Below are positions 1-8,270 of a DNA stretch of 64,000 nucleotides, piece after piece. This DNA comes from Kordiimonadaceae bacterium (GTDB lineage Bacteria > Pseudomonadota > Alphaproteobacteria > Sphingomonadales > Kordiimonadaceae), in NCBI GenBank assembly GCA_017640725.1, contig JAEPQB010000001.1, forward strand, positions 744,001-808,000, given 5' to 3'. Below the pieces are notes generated by a model, which worked only from the letters and a program-made list of their open reading frames with translations, did not search any database and had not been told where the DNA came from. A program made the translations under genes and the position numbers. Numbering within the stretch: position 1 is the first letter of the stretch; each line of letters opens with the position of its first letter.

Positions 1-532
1 AACCAACCGGCAGCTCGCCGCGCACGGTCACGCGCATGTTTTTCGCTTTCTTCAAGAGAAGCGTCTGTGTCGCCATCACATGCTCAACTTCACTGGTGCC
101 AATGCCAATGGCAAATGCACCAAACGCACCGTGCGTTGAGGTGTGGCTGTCGCCGCAAACCATGGTGACGCCCGGCTGGGTGAAACCCTGCTCTGGCCCA
201 ATTACATGCACGATGCCCTGCCGCGCGTCAGCCATGGGAATATAGTCCAGATTGAATTCGCGCGAGTTGGCCTCAAGCGCCTCAAGCTGCGCCACCGACA
301 TATCGTCCGGGTTTTTCTGGTCCCGATCTTTTGTCGGCACATTATGGTCCGGCACGGCAATGATGCTGTCGCGGCGGCGGATGTCGCGGCCCGCTGCACG
401 CAGGCCATCAAACGCCTGCGGGGAGGTCACTTCGTGCACCAGATGCCGGTCGATATAAATGAGGCCCACACCTTCGCCGCGTTCTTCAACAAGGTGATTG
501 TCCCAGATTTTATCGTACATGGTCTTTGGCAT
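1..532 (-). CDS. leuC: 3-isopropylmalate dehydratase large subunit, N-terminal part
   Basis: Isomerises 2- to 3-isopropylmalate in leucine synthesis, as a cytoplasmic Fe-S enzyme together with LeuD. Only the first 177 codons lie in the window; the gene runs off the left edge. The start ATG at 532 follows a GGAGG ribosome-binding site. The protein opens [15 protein letters not shown], then shows the [14 protein letters not shown] segment and the active-site [13 protein letters not shown] loop typical of LeuC in the aconitase family. The three cluster-binding cysteines would lie beyond the edge. It sits downstream of rplS on the same strand but is separated from it by a strong terminator, so it probably has its own promoter in 533-620. 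Confidence 0.95.
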   Translation of the reverse strand, partial: MPKTMYDKIWDNHLVEERGEGVGLIYIDRHLVHEVTSPQAFDGLRAAGRDIRRRDSIIAVPDHNVPTKDRDQKNPDDMSVAQLEALEANSREFNLDYIPMADARQGIVHVIGPEQGFTQPGVTMVCGDSHTSTHGAFGAFAIGIGTSEVEHVMATQTLLLKKAKNMRVTVRGELPVG

Positions 533-620
533 CTTCTACCTCCACTCATTGGCCCATTCGTCTGTTAGGCTTCCCTACGCCCGCAATCCATGCGTTGGAT
601 CAAGGGGTGGCCCAAGGTCA

Positions 621-663
621 GCCAAAAACGAAAAACGGGAGCAGGTTTTGCGCCCGCTCCCGT
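621..663 (-). terminator. Rho-independent terminator of the rimM-trmD-rplS unit
   Basis: Read on the minus strand, the stem ACGGGAGCGGG / CCTGCTCCCGT (one G-T pair, AAAA-containing loop) is followed by TTTTTCGTTTTT. It lies about 70 bases after the rplS stop and before leuC, so it closes the ribosomal unit. Confidence 0.8.
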
Positions 664-735
664 CTTTATCTATGTGCTCAGCCTCGCGCAAGATATTTAG
701 GGTGCAGGGCCGAACTTTGAAATTTTATTGCGCAA

Positions 736-1107
736 TTATTTGCGGTTAAAATCCTTCTTCTCGGCGATGCGAGCGGCCTTACCGGTGCGGCCACGCAGGT
801 AGTATAGCTTCGCACGACGAACTTTACCGCGGCGTACAACCTCGATGCCTTCAACAGCTGGACCATAAAGTGGGAACACACGCTCAACACCCTCACCGTA
901 GGAAATTTTCCGTACTGTGAAGTTGGAGCTGATGCCTTTGTTGGAGCGTGCAATGCAAACGCCTTCAAAAGCCTGGGTCCGCTCACGGTCGCCCTCGCGG
1001 ATTTTCACTGCAACACGCAGCGTGTCACCTGCGGCAAATTCAGGAATGTCTTTGCCTTCTGACATTTTGGCAATTTGTTCCTGCTCGAGTTTTTCAATCG
1101 TATTCAT
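736..1107 (-). CDS. rplS: 50S ribosomal protein L19
   Basis: Structural protein of the large subunit, located at the interface with the 30S subunit. The 123 residues match the usual length. Hallmarks are [20 protein letters not shown] near the N-terminus, the [13 protein letters not shown] strand, the central [19 protein letters not shown], and the basic [19 protein letters not shown] end. The start is 9 bases after the trmD stop, so it is the last gene of the rimM-trmD-rplS transcription unit and is followed by a terminator at 621-663. Confidence 0.98.
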   Translation of the reverse strand: MNTIEKLEQEQIAKMSEGKDIPEFAAGDTLRVAVKIREGDRERTQAFEGVCIARSNKGISSNFTVRKISYGEGVERVFPLYGPAVEGIEVVRRGKVRRAKLYYLRGRTGKAARIAEKKDFNRK

Positions 1108-1116
1108 GTCTCAAAC

Positions 1117-1830
1117 CTATTCTTCTTTGTCCCGAACATAGGTCGACCAGAGGTCTGGCCGGCGTATCCGAGTAATCTCTTCTGCTCGTTCGCGTCGCCA
1201 CTCAGCGACTTTTCCATGATGGCCGCTCGTAAGAACCGCCGGAATTTCTTTTCCTTCCCAAACCTGGGGTCTGGTATAGTGCGGGTATTCAAGAAGCCCG
1301 CTTTCAAAACTTTCTTCAGTCAGCGTTTCGCTTGCGCCCATAATACCGGGCAACATGCGAACCACCGCGTCCAGCATCACGATCGCCGCAGGCTCACCGC
1401 CTGACAGAACAAAATCGCCGACACTGACTTCCTCTACGTTCCTCGCTTCGAGCACACGTTCATCAACGCCTTCGAAGCGACCGCAAAGGATCGTTACGCC
1501 GCCAGCCTGTTGCCACCGTTTGGCCTCCGATTGGTCGAAACGCCGACCGCGCGGGCTCATGTAAACAACGGGCCATTCTGGGTCTGCACTTTCAGCCGCA
1601 GCATCAAATGCCTTACCCAAAATATCGGCGCGCATCACCATCCCCGGACCGCCGCCCGCGGGGGTGTCGTCCACCGAGCGGTGCTTATCGCTCGAAAAAT
1701 CTCGAATGTCCAGCGTTTTTAACGCCCATTTTTCTTGCTCTAACCCGCGGCCAGCAAGGGATGCACCCAGTGGCCCGGGGAACATTTCCGGGAAAAGCGT
1801 CAGGATTTGCGCTGTAAACAAGGGTTTCAC
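1117..1830 (-). CDS. trmD: tRNA (guanine-N1-)-methyltransferase
   Basis: Methylates G37 of tRNAs that read CNN codons and so prevents frameshifting. It uses S-adenosylmethionine bound in a trefoil knot. The 237 residues are the normal length. Visible landmarks are the opening [14 protein letters not shown], the [16 protein letters not shown] loop, [11 protein letters not shown], and the knot segment [20 protein letters not shown]. The C-terminus has the [10 protein letters not shown] and LTSGHHG motifs. It starts 3 bases after the rimM stop and ends 9 bases before rplS, a tight operon arrangement. Confidence 0.98.
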   Translation of the reverse strand: MKPLFTAQILTLFPEMFPGPLGASLAGRGLEQEKWALKTLDIRDFSSDKHRSVDDTPAGGGPGMVMRADILGKAFDAAAESADPEWPVVYMSPRGRRFDQSEAKRWQQAGGVTILCGRFEGVDERVLEARNVEEVSVGDFVLSGGEPAAIVMLDAVVRMLPGIMGASETLTEESFESGLLEYPHYTRPQVWEGKEIPAVLTSGHHGKVAEWRRERAEEITRIRRPDLWSTYVRDKEE

Positions 1831-1833
1831 CGG

Positions 1834-2442
1834 CTATCCTTCTGATTCTTCAGCGTTTTTCATCTGGCTTTCAGCGATTTTACCTGTCTGGATTTCCTGC
1901 CATAATGCCATATTGATAGTCAGATAGCCGTCAGAGATCGCCACATCCGGCACCAATTCGGTGCGAAACGGCACAAAAGCAAAGCGGCCCAAGCCCTTAA
2001 TGGGAGCATCGAGCGCAAGCTCAATCAGGTCTTCAGCACCAAAATTCTCGACTGCGTTCACCGTACCGATTCTGCTGCCGACCGTGTCGCGCGCTTCAAG
2101 ACCGATGAGGTCAGCGAGATAAAACTCGTCCTCGTCAGCCGGCGCAAACACATCGCGGTGCACCCACAGCTGCACGCCCCTGAGTGCTTTTGCTGCCTCT
2201 GGCGACGTGATGCCATCGACCCGTGCAACGAACCCGTCTTTGGTCGCTTGCTGCTTTTGCACCCGAACGGATTTGCCCGCAGGCGCATCGTGCAAATGGT
2301 CAAAAGCAAACACGGCACTTGGGTCATCGGTAAAGGACTTCAGGCGCACGGCGCCCTTCACACCATGGGGGGCGCCAAACGCACCGACCATAATCCAGTC
2401 GCCGTCCACACCAGCATTGTCGCGATTTGCCTGCTTCGCCAT
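1834..2442 (-). CDS. rimM: Ribosome maturation factor RimM
   Basis: Binds ribosomal protein S19 and helps 30S head assembly. At 202 residues it is somewhat longer than the family norm (about 170-180), with extra residues at both ends. The N-terminal RimM barrel shows IMVGAFGAPHGVKGAVRLKSFTDDP, and the PRC-barrel shows EFYLADLIGLEA and the VPFRTELVPDV stretch. The start ATG at 2442 is preceded by AAAGGG at good spacing. Normally rpsP lies directly upstream; here a 3.5 kb cassette intervenes and a promoter candidate lies at 2467-2495. Confidence 0.95.
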   Translation of the reverse strand: MAKQANRDNAGVDGDWIMVGAFGAPHGVKGAVRLKSFTDDPSAVFAFDHLHDAPAGKSVRVQKQQATKDGFVARVDGITSPEAAKALRGVQLWVHRDVFAPADEDEFYLADLIGLEARDTVGSRIGTVNAVENFGAEDLIELALDAPIKGLGRFAFVPFRTELVPDVAISDGYLTINMALWQEIQTGKIAESQMKNAEESEG

Positions 2443-2466
2443 TCAGGGCCCTTTCACTCGCGCCCG

Positions 2467-2495
2467 TGTCTATGGCGGCGGGCCAGTAGAGTCAA
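2467..2495 (-). promoter_or_regulatory. Candidate promoter for rimM-trmD-rplS
   Basis: On the minus strand TTGACT (2495-2490) and TAGACA (2472-2467) are separated by 17 bases and end 25 bases before the rimM start. A new promoter here is expected, because rpsP is terminated far upstream. Assigned by eye only. Confidence 0.45.
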
Positions 2496-2567
2496 TGGAA
2501 CTAATGCTTGTGTCGCAAATACAAGTTCGAGCACAATCATTAGTATTCGAAAATTACGAGACTGAAT

Positions 2568-3203
2568 ATGAGACTGTTGATTGTTATCCTGACTACTGCG
2601 ATCTGGACATTCCCTTGTTTGGGTCAAAGCGGATTTATTCATTCTGATGTTCCGTTGTGGGGCTATGACGAAGAATCTGTATGGCCAAAGAACTTCCAGG
2701 AAGACGACTCGTTCGGCTGTGCTCACAACATACGGCTAGGTGACTGGAAACTAACGGATGAAGAGGGCGAAGACGGCTGGTTTCGATTCTCAAACTATGG
2801 CTACATACATTGTTTCATCGTTGTAACGAAGGGTGATGAGTTAGCGAGTTTGGAATCTGCGAAATCGGAGTTGGGCTTCCTAGTAGGACTTGGCAAAGTC
2901 AAGTTAAACACCTCCAATTACGACCTTTGGGCTTTGCAACTGGGAAGCAGGCCTGGAAGCGACTACATATTGTTCAGGTCTTTAGCGTTTGAAGGTGCAG
3001 AAAAACCGATTACAGCGTTTGAATTTCTACCAATCGAGTGCCCAAATGGCCATCTTCGTGAAGGGCCCAGTCTTGACATTTTACCAACTCGCTATTGCGC
3101 GATTAACTCCAAACAAGACCTCGTTTCACTTGCCAAAAAAATGGCAATCCTCAAGCCGGCTGGCGAGCTCAAATTTGTGGACGAAACTCTAGCCTCAAAG
3201 TAG
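2568..3203 (+). CDS. Secreted protein of unknown function
   Basis: I do not recognise this 211-residue protein. It begins with a signal peptide (MRLLIVILTTAIWTFPCLGQ, probable cleavage near residue 20). The mature part has four scattered cysteines (in FGCAHN, YIHCF, PIECPNG and RYCAIN) that could form disulphides. No repeat or membrane segment follows. Its codon use looks more AT-rich than the flanking ribosomal genes, and its ribosome-binding site is weak. It is the first gene of the cassette inserted between rimM and rpsP and is divergent from rimM. Recent acquisition is an inference. Confidence 0.7.
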   Translation: MRLLIVILTTAIWTFPCLGQSGFIHSDVPLWGYDEESVWPKNFQEDDSFGCAHNIRLGDWKLTDEEGEDGWFRFSNYGYIHCFIVVTKGDELASLESAKSELGFLVGLGKVKLNTSNYDLWALQLGSRPGSDYILFRSLAFEGAEKPITAFEFLPIECPNGHLREGPSLDILPTRYCAINSKQDLVSLAKKMAILKPAGELKFVDETLASK

Positions 3204-3213
3204 CGCCATGTGT

Positions 3214-3696
3214 TCAGTCCGCATCCCGATAAAAGATATGCCTGCCGATGGTGGTGGTTACCTCGGCTTCATCCAAATATGTCGGGCGGTTGATGATGTC
3301 GCTGTGATAGTAAGTGGCGCCGTCGGTTAAGTCCCACAGGATACCGAGCTCCGCAAAAGTCGCCAACCGTTTGGCGCGCTGATACTGCGGGTCGTCTTCC
3401 TCCACTGCTTCAAGCTTAGGGCGGTTTGGGTCATTCTCGTTGAAAGCTGTGAACTGCCAGCGCTGGCGCGCCACCGCCGCGAGCGAATTGGGGTAGCGCG
3501 GGTCATCCCGCCGGTTGGCCATCACATTGATGACCGCCTGCATCCCACCCTTGGGTTCGCCGCGCGCTTCGCCCCATGCAATGCGCGCCGACCATTCCAC
3601 GTTGCGTTCAAACGAGTACCAGGCACCCCATGCGGTGAGCAGCACAAGGAAAGCAGCAACAAGTCGTACCTTTGTCATGAATTTCAATTTCTTCAT
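3214..3696 (-). CDS. SleB-like cell wall hydrolase
   Basis: Predicted peptidoglycan hydrolase of the Hydrolase_2/SleB family (spore-cortex-lytic-like, also common in non-sporulating proteobacteria). The 160-residue protein has an N-terminal membrane anchor (about residues 8-27), then the family pattern: ARIAWGEARGEPKGGMQAVINVMANR, a central RWQFTAFNENDPN, and the C-terminal DLTDGATYYHSDI and IGRHIFYR. The conserved Glu of WGEARGE is the likely catalytic residue. An alternative start six codons in (MTKVRLV) is possible because the ribosome-binding site is weak. It converges with the secreted unknown at 2568. Confidence 0.85.
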   Translation of the reverse strand: MKKLKFMTKVRLVAAFLVLLTAWGAWYSFERNVEWSARIAWGEARGEPKGGMQAVINVMANRRDDPRYPNSLAAVARQRWQFTAFNENDPNRPKLEAVEEDDPQYQRAKRLATFAELGILWDLTDGATYYHSDIINRPTYLDEAEVTTTIGRHIFYRDAD

Positions 3697-3728
3697 GACT
3701 TTACATGTAAGAATGAATGCGGCGATTT

Positions 3729-4142
3729 TCAGCCTTTAAGTGCGGGATGATGGCTGGATCGGGCTTTGTAGCACCCCAAAAGGCCAAATAGGCTGACCAG
3801 CGTCCAGGCCCAAGGGGCCGGTGTTGTCCACAGGCTAGCGCTGCCAAAACTCGCGAGCCCAATGCCAAGTAAGCTGAACGCAATGCTTATGCTGGTTGCT
3901 ATTATGCCCAAATGGGCTTGGTCTGAAATGCGGGCGCTTTGCACAAACATGTAAACCATCACCAACACGGCAATGGTACCCACATGCCAGGAAAAATGAT
4001 GCAGCCAGATAACGTCAACAGGCAGGTTTGTGTCTGCAAGTGGCCCCAATACCTTGGGCGCACCAACCACCTCATGGGCAATCGCACCCAGCAAAGAAAG
4101 CACTGCGGCAATCAAAAAATACGGTTTACCGGCAGGTTTCAT
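3729..4142 (-). CDS. Four-TM membrane protein of unknown function
   Basis: The 137-residue protein has four predicted transmembrane segments (about 7-27, 50-68, 78-97 and 108-126). Conserved-looking polar residues lie in IAHEVVGAP and in the HHFSWHVG segment of the second helix. I recognise no function. A second protein with the same plan, including H-x-x-x-G, PL and F-x-WH positions, is encoded at 28221-28592, so the genome holds a paralogous pair. The start overlaps the HxlR stop by 4 bases (ATGA), so the two are translationally coupled and probably co-regulated. Confidence 0.75.
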   Translation of the reverse strand: MKPAGKPYFLIAAVLSLLGAIAHEVVGAPKVLGPLADTNLPVDVIWLHHFSWHVGTIAVLVMVYMFVQSARISDQAHLGIIATSISIAFSLLGIGLASFGSASLWTTPAPWAWTLVSLFGLLGCYKARSSHHPALKG

Positions 4143-4606
4143 CGAGATGCTCCGTCTGCTGCTTGGGCTTCCCGGCGCTCCACATGAAGGTCGCTCGATC
4201 CTATTTTTTGGTTCGTGACCGTGTCGATAAAACCGACTTCAACGGGATGACCCGTTGTTTTGTCGCTACATTCAATTTGGCTCAGATTGTCGGCGGCGAA
4301 CCAGCGGTTGCCCCAGGCTGCCATCGACAAAACAACCGGGCGCAGGTCAAAGCATTTTTCGGTCGGCAGATATTCAAAACGCTTTGACCCCGGAATGGGT
4401 TTGCGGTCAAGAACACCAATAGCGCACAGTTCTTCAAGTCGTCTGCTCAAGAGGTTTTTCGAAATTCCCAGGCTTTCCTGAAACTCCCCAAACCGCGTTT
4501 TGCCAGAAAAAGTGTCGCGGATGATCAGAAAGGTCCACTGGTCGCCAAGAACGCTTAAGCATCTGGCGACCGGGCAGTTCAGCTTTTCATAATTTGTTTT
4601 AGTCAT
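4139..4606 (-). CDS. HxlR-family transcriptional regulator
   Basis: Winged-helix repressor or activator of the HxlR type (155 residues from this start). Family signs are the N-terminal CPVARCLSVLGDQWTFLIIRD, FGEFQESLGISKNLLSRRLEEL for the recognition helix, and the wing YLPTEKCFDLRPVV. The reading frame is open to 4672, but that longer form would swallow two operator-like palindromes (4626-4669). MTKTNYEKLNCPVARC at 4606 is the better start. A TATGAT box on the minus strand at 4618-4613 would put transcription start near this ATG, so the mRNA may be leaderless. It is divergent from a MATE pump, which it probably controls. Confidence 0.9.
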   Translation of the reverse strand: MTKTNYEKLNCPVARCLSVLGDQWTFLIIRDTFSGKTRFGEFQESLGISKNLLSRRLEELCAIGVLDRKPIPGSKRFEYLPTEKCFDLRPVVLSMAAWGNRWFAADNLSQIECSDKTTGHPVEVGFIDTVTNQKIGSSDLHVERREAQAADGASR

Positions 4607-4625
4607 AGTCTGATCATAGCTCATT

Positions 4626-4643
4626 AGGTTGACTTTTTGAACC
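4626..4643. promoter_or_regulatory. HxlR operator-like palindrome 1
   Basis: AGGTTGACTTTTTGAACC: imperfect inverted repeat (GGTT/AACC arms) that matches a second copy 26 bases away. It lies between the divergent HxlR and MATE genes. Binding by the neighbouring regulator is inferred. Confidence 0.55.
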
Positions 4644-4651
4644 AATTTCGT

Positions 4652-4669
4652 TAGTTCACCTTTTGAACC
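4652..4669. promoter_or_regulatory. HxlR operator-like palindrome 2
   Basis: TAGTTCACCTTTTGAACC contains GTTCA-N5-TGAAC, a perfect 5-base dyad. It ends 20 bases before the MATE start, where a bound repressor would block the pump's transcription or translation. Confidence 0.55.
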
Positions 4670-4689
4670 CATTTGATTGTCAGTGAATT

Positions 4690-6057
4690 ATGTACTCTCA
4701 ACTGCTCACCGCTCCGATCGGCAGCACGCTGGCCAAACTGGCGGCACCCAACGTGATCGCCATGTTTGTGACACTGGCCACATCCATGGCCGAAGCCTAT
4801 TTCGTCGGCCAGTTGGGCACCGCGTCTTTGGCGGGCCTGGCGCTCGCGTTTCCCATGATGATGCTCTCGATGATGGTATCGGCCGGGTCCATGGGCGGTG
4901 CTATTTCTGGCGCTGTTGCGCAGAAACTGGGCGCTGGCGACAGGAAGGCGGCCGAAAATATCGCGTTTCACGCGGTTTTGCTGTCGGTCATTCTATCCGT
5001 TGTTTTTTCGCTGTTGTTTTTGCTGGGCGGCAAAACGATCTATTCCAGCCTGGGCGGTGCGGGCCATGTGCTGACTGAAGCACTTGCCTACTCCGATTTG
5101 TTTTTCTCCGGCTGCATCACCATGTGGATCGCAACCGGCATAAACGGCGTCATTCGCGCAACCGGCAAAATGCAAGTGGCGGCTTTTGCCATGTCGATGG
5201 GGTCCATCGTTCAGATCATCATGTCAGGCCTTTTGGTTTTTGGCGTTGGCCCCCTGCCGTCGATGGGAATCGCAGGGGCGGCCATGGGGGCACTTATTGG
5301 TTTTAGCTGCTCTGCAGTGTTTCAACTCTGGTATCTAACCCGCAAGTCAGGCGTGCTGCGACTGCACATCTCAGGAAACGCAATTAACACACATGTTCTG
5401 GCCGACATTTTGAAGGTGGGGTCTCTGGCCTCCATTTCACCGCTGTCGTCCGTTGCGACAATCATTGCCATCACAGGCTTGGTTGCGACTTTCGGCGATG
5501 ATGCACTGGCCGGATATGGCATCGGCGCGCGGCTTGAGTTTTTGATGATCCCGCTCATATTCGGCATTGGTTCCGCCTCCATCACCATGGTCGGGGCACA
5601 TTTTGGTGCGGGCGCCTACGCGAGGGGCATCAGAATAGGTTGGGTGTCGGCGTTTTCCGCGGCGGGCCTATCCGGCATTGTCGGTGTGTTTTTGGCGATG
5701 TTCCCGGGCGTGTGGGCGGACCTGTTTTCGGACAGCGAAGCCGTTCGTGACGCCTGCCGCCTATACCTCGAAATTGTCGGGCCGTTTTACGCATTTTTTG
5801 GCTTGGGCTTATGCCTCTATTTCGCCTCGCAAGGGGCACGAAAACTGTTTTGGCCCGTTATTGGCGCCCTGAGCAGGCTCGCCGTTATTGTCGTGGGCGG
5901 CTGGTATTTGGATGCACGGGGCGATACGACTATTGCAGACTTCTTTATCCTCATCAGCATTGCCATGACGGCGTACGGCATAATGACCGCTGGCGCCATT
6001 CGTCTGGGGGCCTGGACAGTTGGCATCTCGCTAAAGCAAGCCAAGCTTAAAAACTGA
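4690..6057 (+). CDS. MATE-family multidrug efflux transporter
   Basis: Predicted 12-TM inner-membrane antiporter that expels cationic drugs or metabolites in exchange for Na+ or H+. The 455 residues are the normal length. The two MATE halves each begin with a typical stretch: APNVIAMFVTLATSMAEAYFVG and TASLAGLALAFPM in the first, and VGSLASISPLSSVATIIAITG in the second. A G-A-x-x-G-A-G motif (VGAHFGAGAYARG) is present near the middle. It is divergent from the HxlR regulator with twin palindromes between them, the usual layout for an inducible pump. Confidence 0.93.
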   Translation: MYSQLLTAPIGSTLAKLAAPNVIAMFVTLATSMAEAYFVGQLGTASLAGLALAFPMMMLSMMVSAGSMGGAISGAVAQKLGAGDRKAAENIAFHAVLLSVILSVVFSLLFLLGGKTIYSSLGGAGHVLTEALAYSDLFFSGCITMWIATGINGVIRATGKMQVAAFAMSMGSIVQIIMSGLLVFGVGPLPSMGIAGAAMGALIGFSCSAVFQLWYLTRKSGVLRLHISGNAINTHVLADILKVGSLASISPLSSVATIIAITGLVATFGDDALAGYGIGARLEFLMIPLIFGIGSASITMVGAHFGAGAYARGIRIGWVSAFSAAGLSGIVGVFLAMFPGVWADLFSDSEAVRDACRLYLEIVGPFYAFFGLGLCLYFASQGARKLFWPVIGALSRLAVIVVGGWYLDARGDTTIADFFILISIAMTAYGIMTAGAIRLGAWTVGISLKQAKLKN

Positions 6058-6075
6058 CGCCTGCTCTGAGCGCAC

Positions 6076-6107
6076 AAAAAAAGCGCGCCGGTTGGACCGA
6101 CGCGCTT
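6076..6107 (-). terminator. Rho-independent terminator after rpsP
   Basis: On the minus strand the stem AAGCGCG-T-CGGT / ACCG-G-CGCGCTT is followed by a run of seven T. It ends the ffh-rpsP transcript 26 bases past rpsP, so transcription does not run on into rimM. Confidence 0.8.
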
Positions 6108-6132
6108 CAAAGATAAGTCAGTGAAGTAAAGC

Positions 6133-6558
6133 TTACTCTTCAGCAGCCGCTTCTTCAGCTGGTGCTTCAGCCGGTGCTTCGTTAGCAGCCGCTTCCGCTT
6201 CAGCTGCAGCAGCTTTTGCAGCTTCTTCTTTTTCTTTTTTCTCTTCAATGCGCTCCAGGGCTTTCGCGCCTGGCTTCGCTTTGTTTGGATTGTTGCGCTT
6301 TTTGGCTTCAAGAATGCCAGCAGCTTCAAGGAAGCGGCTCACGCGGTCAGATGGCTTAGCGCCTTGACCCATCCAATGCTTGATACGGTCTTCTTGCAGC
6401 AAAACGCGGTTTTCATCGTCTTTCGCGAGCATTGGGTTGTAGGTGCCCACTTTTTCAATGTAACGACCATCACGAGGCATGCGGCTGTCAGCCACAACAA
6501 TGCGGTAGTAAGGACGTTTTTTCGCGCCGCCACGGGCCATACGAAGTGCTAGTGCCAT
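6133..6558 (-). CDS. rpsP: 30S ribosomal protein S16
   Basis: Small-subunit assembly protein. The conserved core is residues 1-85 ([34 protein letters not shown], and the [17 protein letters not shown] helix). It is followed by a 55-residue tail made almost wholly of Lys, Glu and Ala with repeated APAEAPAEE units, giving 141 residues against about 80-90 in most bacteria. Such charged tails are seen in alphaproteobacterial S16. The gene follows ffh by 113 bases and is closed by its own terminator instead of continuing into rimM. Confidence 0.97.
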   Translation of the reverse strand: MALALRMARGGAKKRPYYRIVVADSRMPRDGRYIEKVGTYNPMLAKDDENRVLLQEDRIKHWMGQGAKPSDRVSRFLEAAGILEAKKRNNPNKAKPGAKALERIEEKKEKEEAAKAAAAEAEAAANEAPAEAPAEEAAAEE

Positions 6559-6671
6559 GTTAGTTTCCTTTCAGATTCCCGGACCTCGGTCACTGGGAAT
6601 ATTCTCAAGTTAATTTCAACTTCTGCAGGGTGGCGCCCCACGGAAATCAGGTTTGTGTTTTGGAGTTTCCC

Positions 6672-8060
6672 CTAAAACAATTTGTCAAAGCCGGGCGGCA
6701 ACTGGCCGGGCATTGCCCCACCCATGCCCCCTGGCAAATTCGGCATCCGGCCAGATTTTCCCATTTTGGTCATCTTCTTCATCATCTTGGCCATCTGCAT
6801 GTGCATCTTCAGAAGCTTGTTCACTTCCTGGACGCTGGTGCCACTGCCTGCCGCCACGCGTTTTTTGCGTGAAGCGTTCAGAAGCTGTGGCTTCGCGCGC
6901 TCAGCGGGTGTCATCGAACTGATGATCGCCTCCTGGCGCTTGAACATTTTGTCGTCTACTCCGGGCTGGTTCATCGCGCCCTTCAATTTGCCCATTCCGG
7001 GCAAGAGGCCAAGCACGCTTTTCATGCCGCCCATTTTGGACATCTGCTGCAACTGGGTGCGCAGATCTTCAAGATCGAAGGTGCCTTTGGCCATTTTCTT
7101 GGCCATTTTTTCGGCGTCTTCTTTCTCGATGGTTTCAGCGGCTTTTTCCACCAGGCTGACAACATCGCCCATGCCAAGAATTCGGCTTGCGACACGCTCT
7201 GGGTGAAAGTCCTCGAGCGCATCCATCTTCTCGCCGGTACCGGCCAGTTTGATGGGTTTGCCGGTGACCGCGCGCATCGAAAGCGCAGCACCGCCGCGAC
7301 CGTCACCGTCCATCCGGGTGAGCGCAACGCCAGTGATACCAACCTGCGCATCAAACTCTTTTGCGACATTCACGGCGTCCTGACCCGTGAGGCTGTCGGC
7401 GACCAAAAGGGTCTCAAGCGGCGCGGACTCGTTCCGAACCGCGACTACTTCCGCCATCAGGCTTTGGTCCACATGCAAGCGGCCTGCGGTATCCAGCATC
7501 AACACATCCATGCCCTGCAGCTTGGCTGCATTCATGGCGCGCTTGGTGATATCAACTGGCATCTGCCCTTCAATGATGGGCAGGGTTTTTACGCCGATTT
7601 GTTCACCGAGAATCTTGAGTTGTTCCTGCGCGGCCGGCCGACGCACGTCGAGGGACGCCATCATTACATTTAAGCCGTCTTTTTCCGTCAGGCGTTTAGC
7701 GATCTTGGCAGTGGTTGTGGTTTTACCGGAACCCTGCAGACCGACCATCAGGTAAACTACAGGCGGCACACCAGCCGTGTTCAGGCCAGAGCTTTCAGAC
7801 CCCAGCATGGACACCATTTCGTCATTGACGATCTTGACCACTTGCTGGCCGGGCGTGACCGACTTGAGGACCTCATGGCCGATGGCTTTTTTCTTAACGG
7901 CCGCGACAAATTCTTTCACAACCGGCAAGGCGACGTCAGCCTCAAGAAGCGCTACGCGCACTTCGCGCAGAGCTTCTGATACGTCCGCCTCCTTGAGGGC
8001 ACCACGCTTTTTCAAGCCGTCAAATATGCCACTCAGTCGATCTGAAAGATTGTCAAACAT
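6672..8060 (-). CDS. ffh: Signal recognition particle protein Ffh
   Basis: GTPase of the signal recognition particle; binds 4.5S RNA and hydrophobic signal sequences and docks on FtsY. The 462 residues show, in order, the N domain; the G domain with P-loop GLQGSGKTTT, DVRRPAAQEQL, DTAGRLHVD and TRMDGDGRGG; and a Met-rich M domain with the RNA-binding RKKRVAAGSGTSVQEVN helix-turn-helix. A Gly/Met/Pro-rich tail closes it. FtsY, its receptor, is at 16750-17880 in this window. Confidence 0.98.
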   Translation of the reverse strand: MFDNLSDRLSGIFDGLKKRGALKEADVSEALREVRVALLEADVALPVVKEFVAAVKKKAIGHEVLKSVTPGQQVVKIVNDEMVSMLGSESSGLNTAGVPPVVYLMVGLQGSGKTTTTAKIAKRLTEKDGLNVMMASLDVRRPAAQEQLKILGEQIGVKTLPIIEGQMPVDITKRAMNAAKLQGMDVLMLDTAGRLHVDQSLMAEVVAVRNESAPLETLLVADSLTGQDAVNVAKEFDAQVGITGVALTRMDGDGRGGAALSMRAVTGKPIKLAGTGEKMDALEDFHPERVASRILGMGDVVSLVEKAAETIEKEDAEKMAKKMAKGTFDLEDLRTQLQQMSKMGGMKSVLGLLPGMGKLKGAMNQPGVDDKMFKRQEAIISSMTPAERAKPQLLNASRKKRVAAGSGTSVQEVNKLLKMHMQMAKMMKKMTKMGKSGRMPNLPGGMGGAMPGQLPPGFDKLF

Positions 8061-8270
8061 TCAAAACCGTTCCTTTTCTAATTCCGAAAACCGCCACAAA
8101 AACAAAGCATTATGACACCAGTGGGCGAAACTCGCTGACTGATGGACACCCCGCTACGCGCGTCTTAGGTGCTTTGATCACTATGGCTTCCTGTCGGAAA
8201 GTGCCGCCCGTTTAAGAAAAAGTGGGGACAGAGTCAAGGAAAACAAGCGTTTCTGCGGCGGGTTTTGGCA

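Noticed and set aside
5817-6329. 170-codon Lys-rich frame on the minus strand across the MATE 3' end and rpsP
   Set aside because: It is an alternate frame of the repetitive Ala/Glu tail of rpsP running on antisense to the MATE gene; no ribosome-binding site or family signature.
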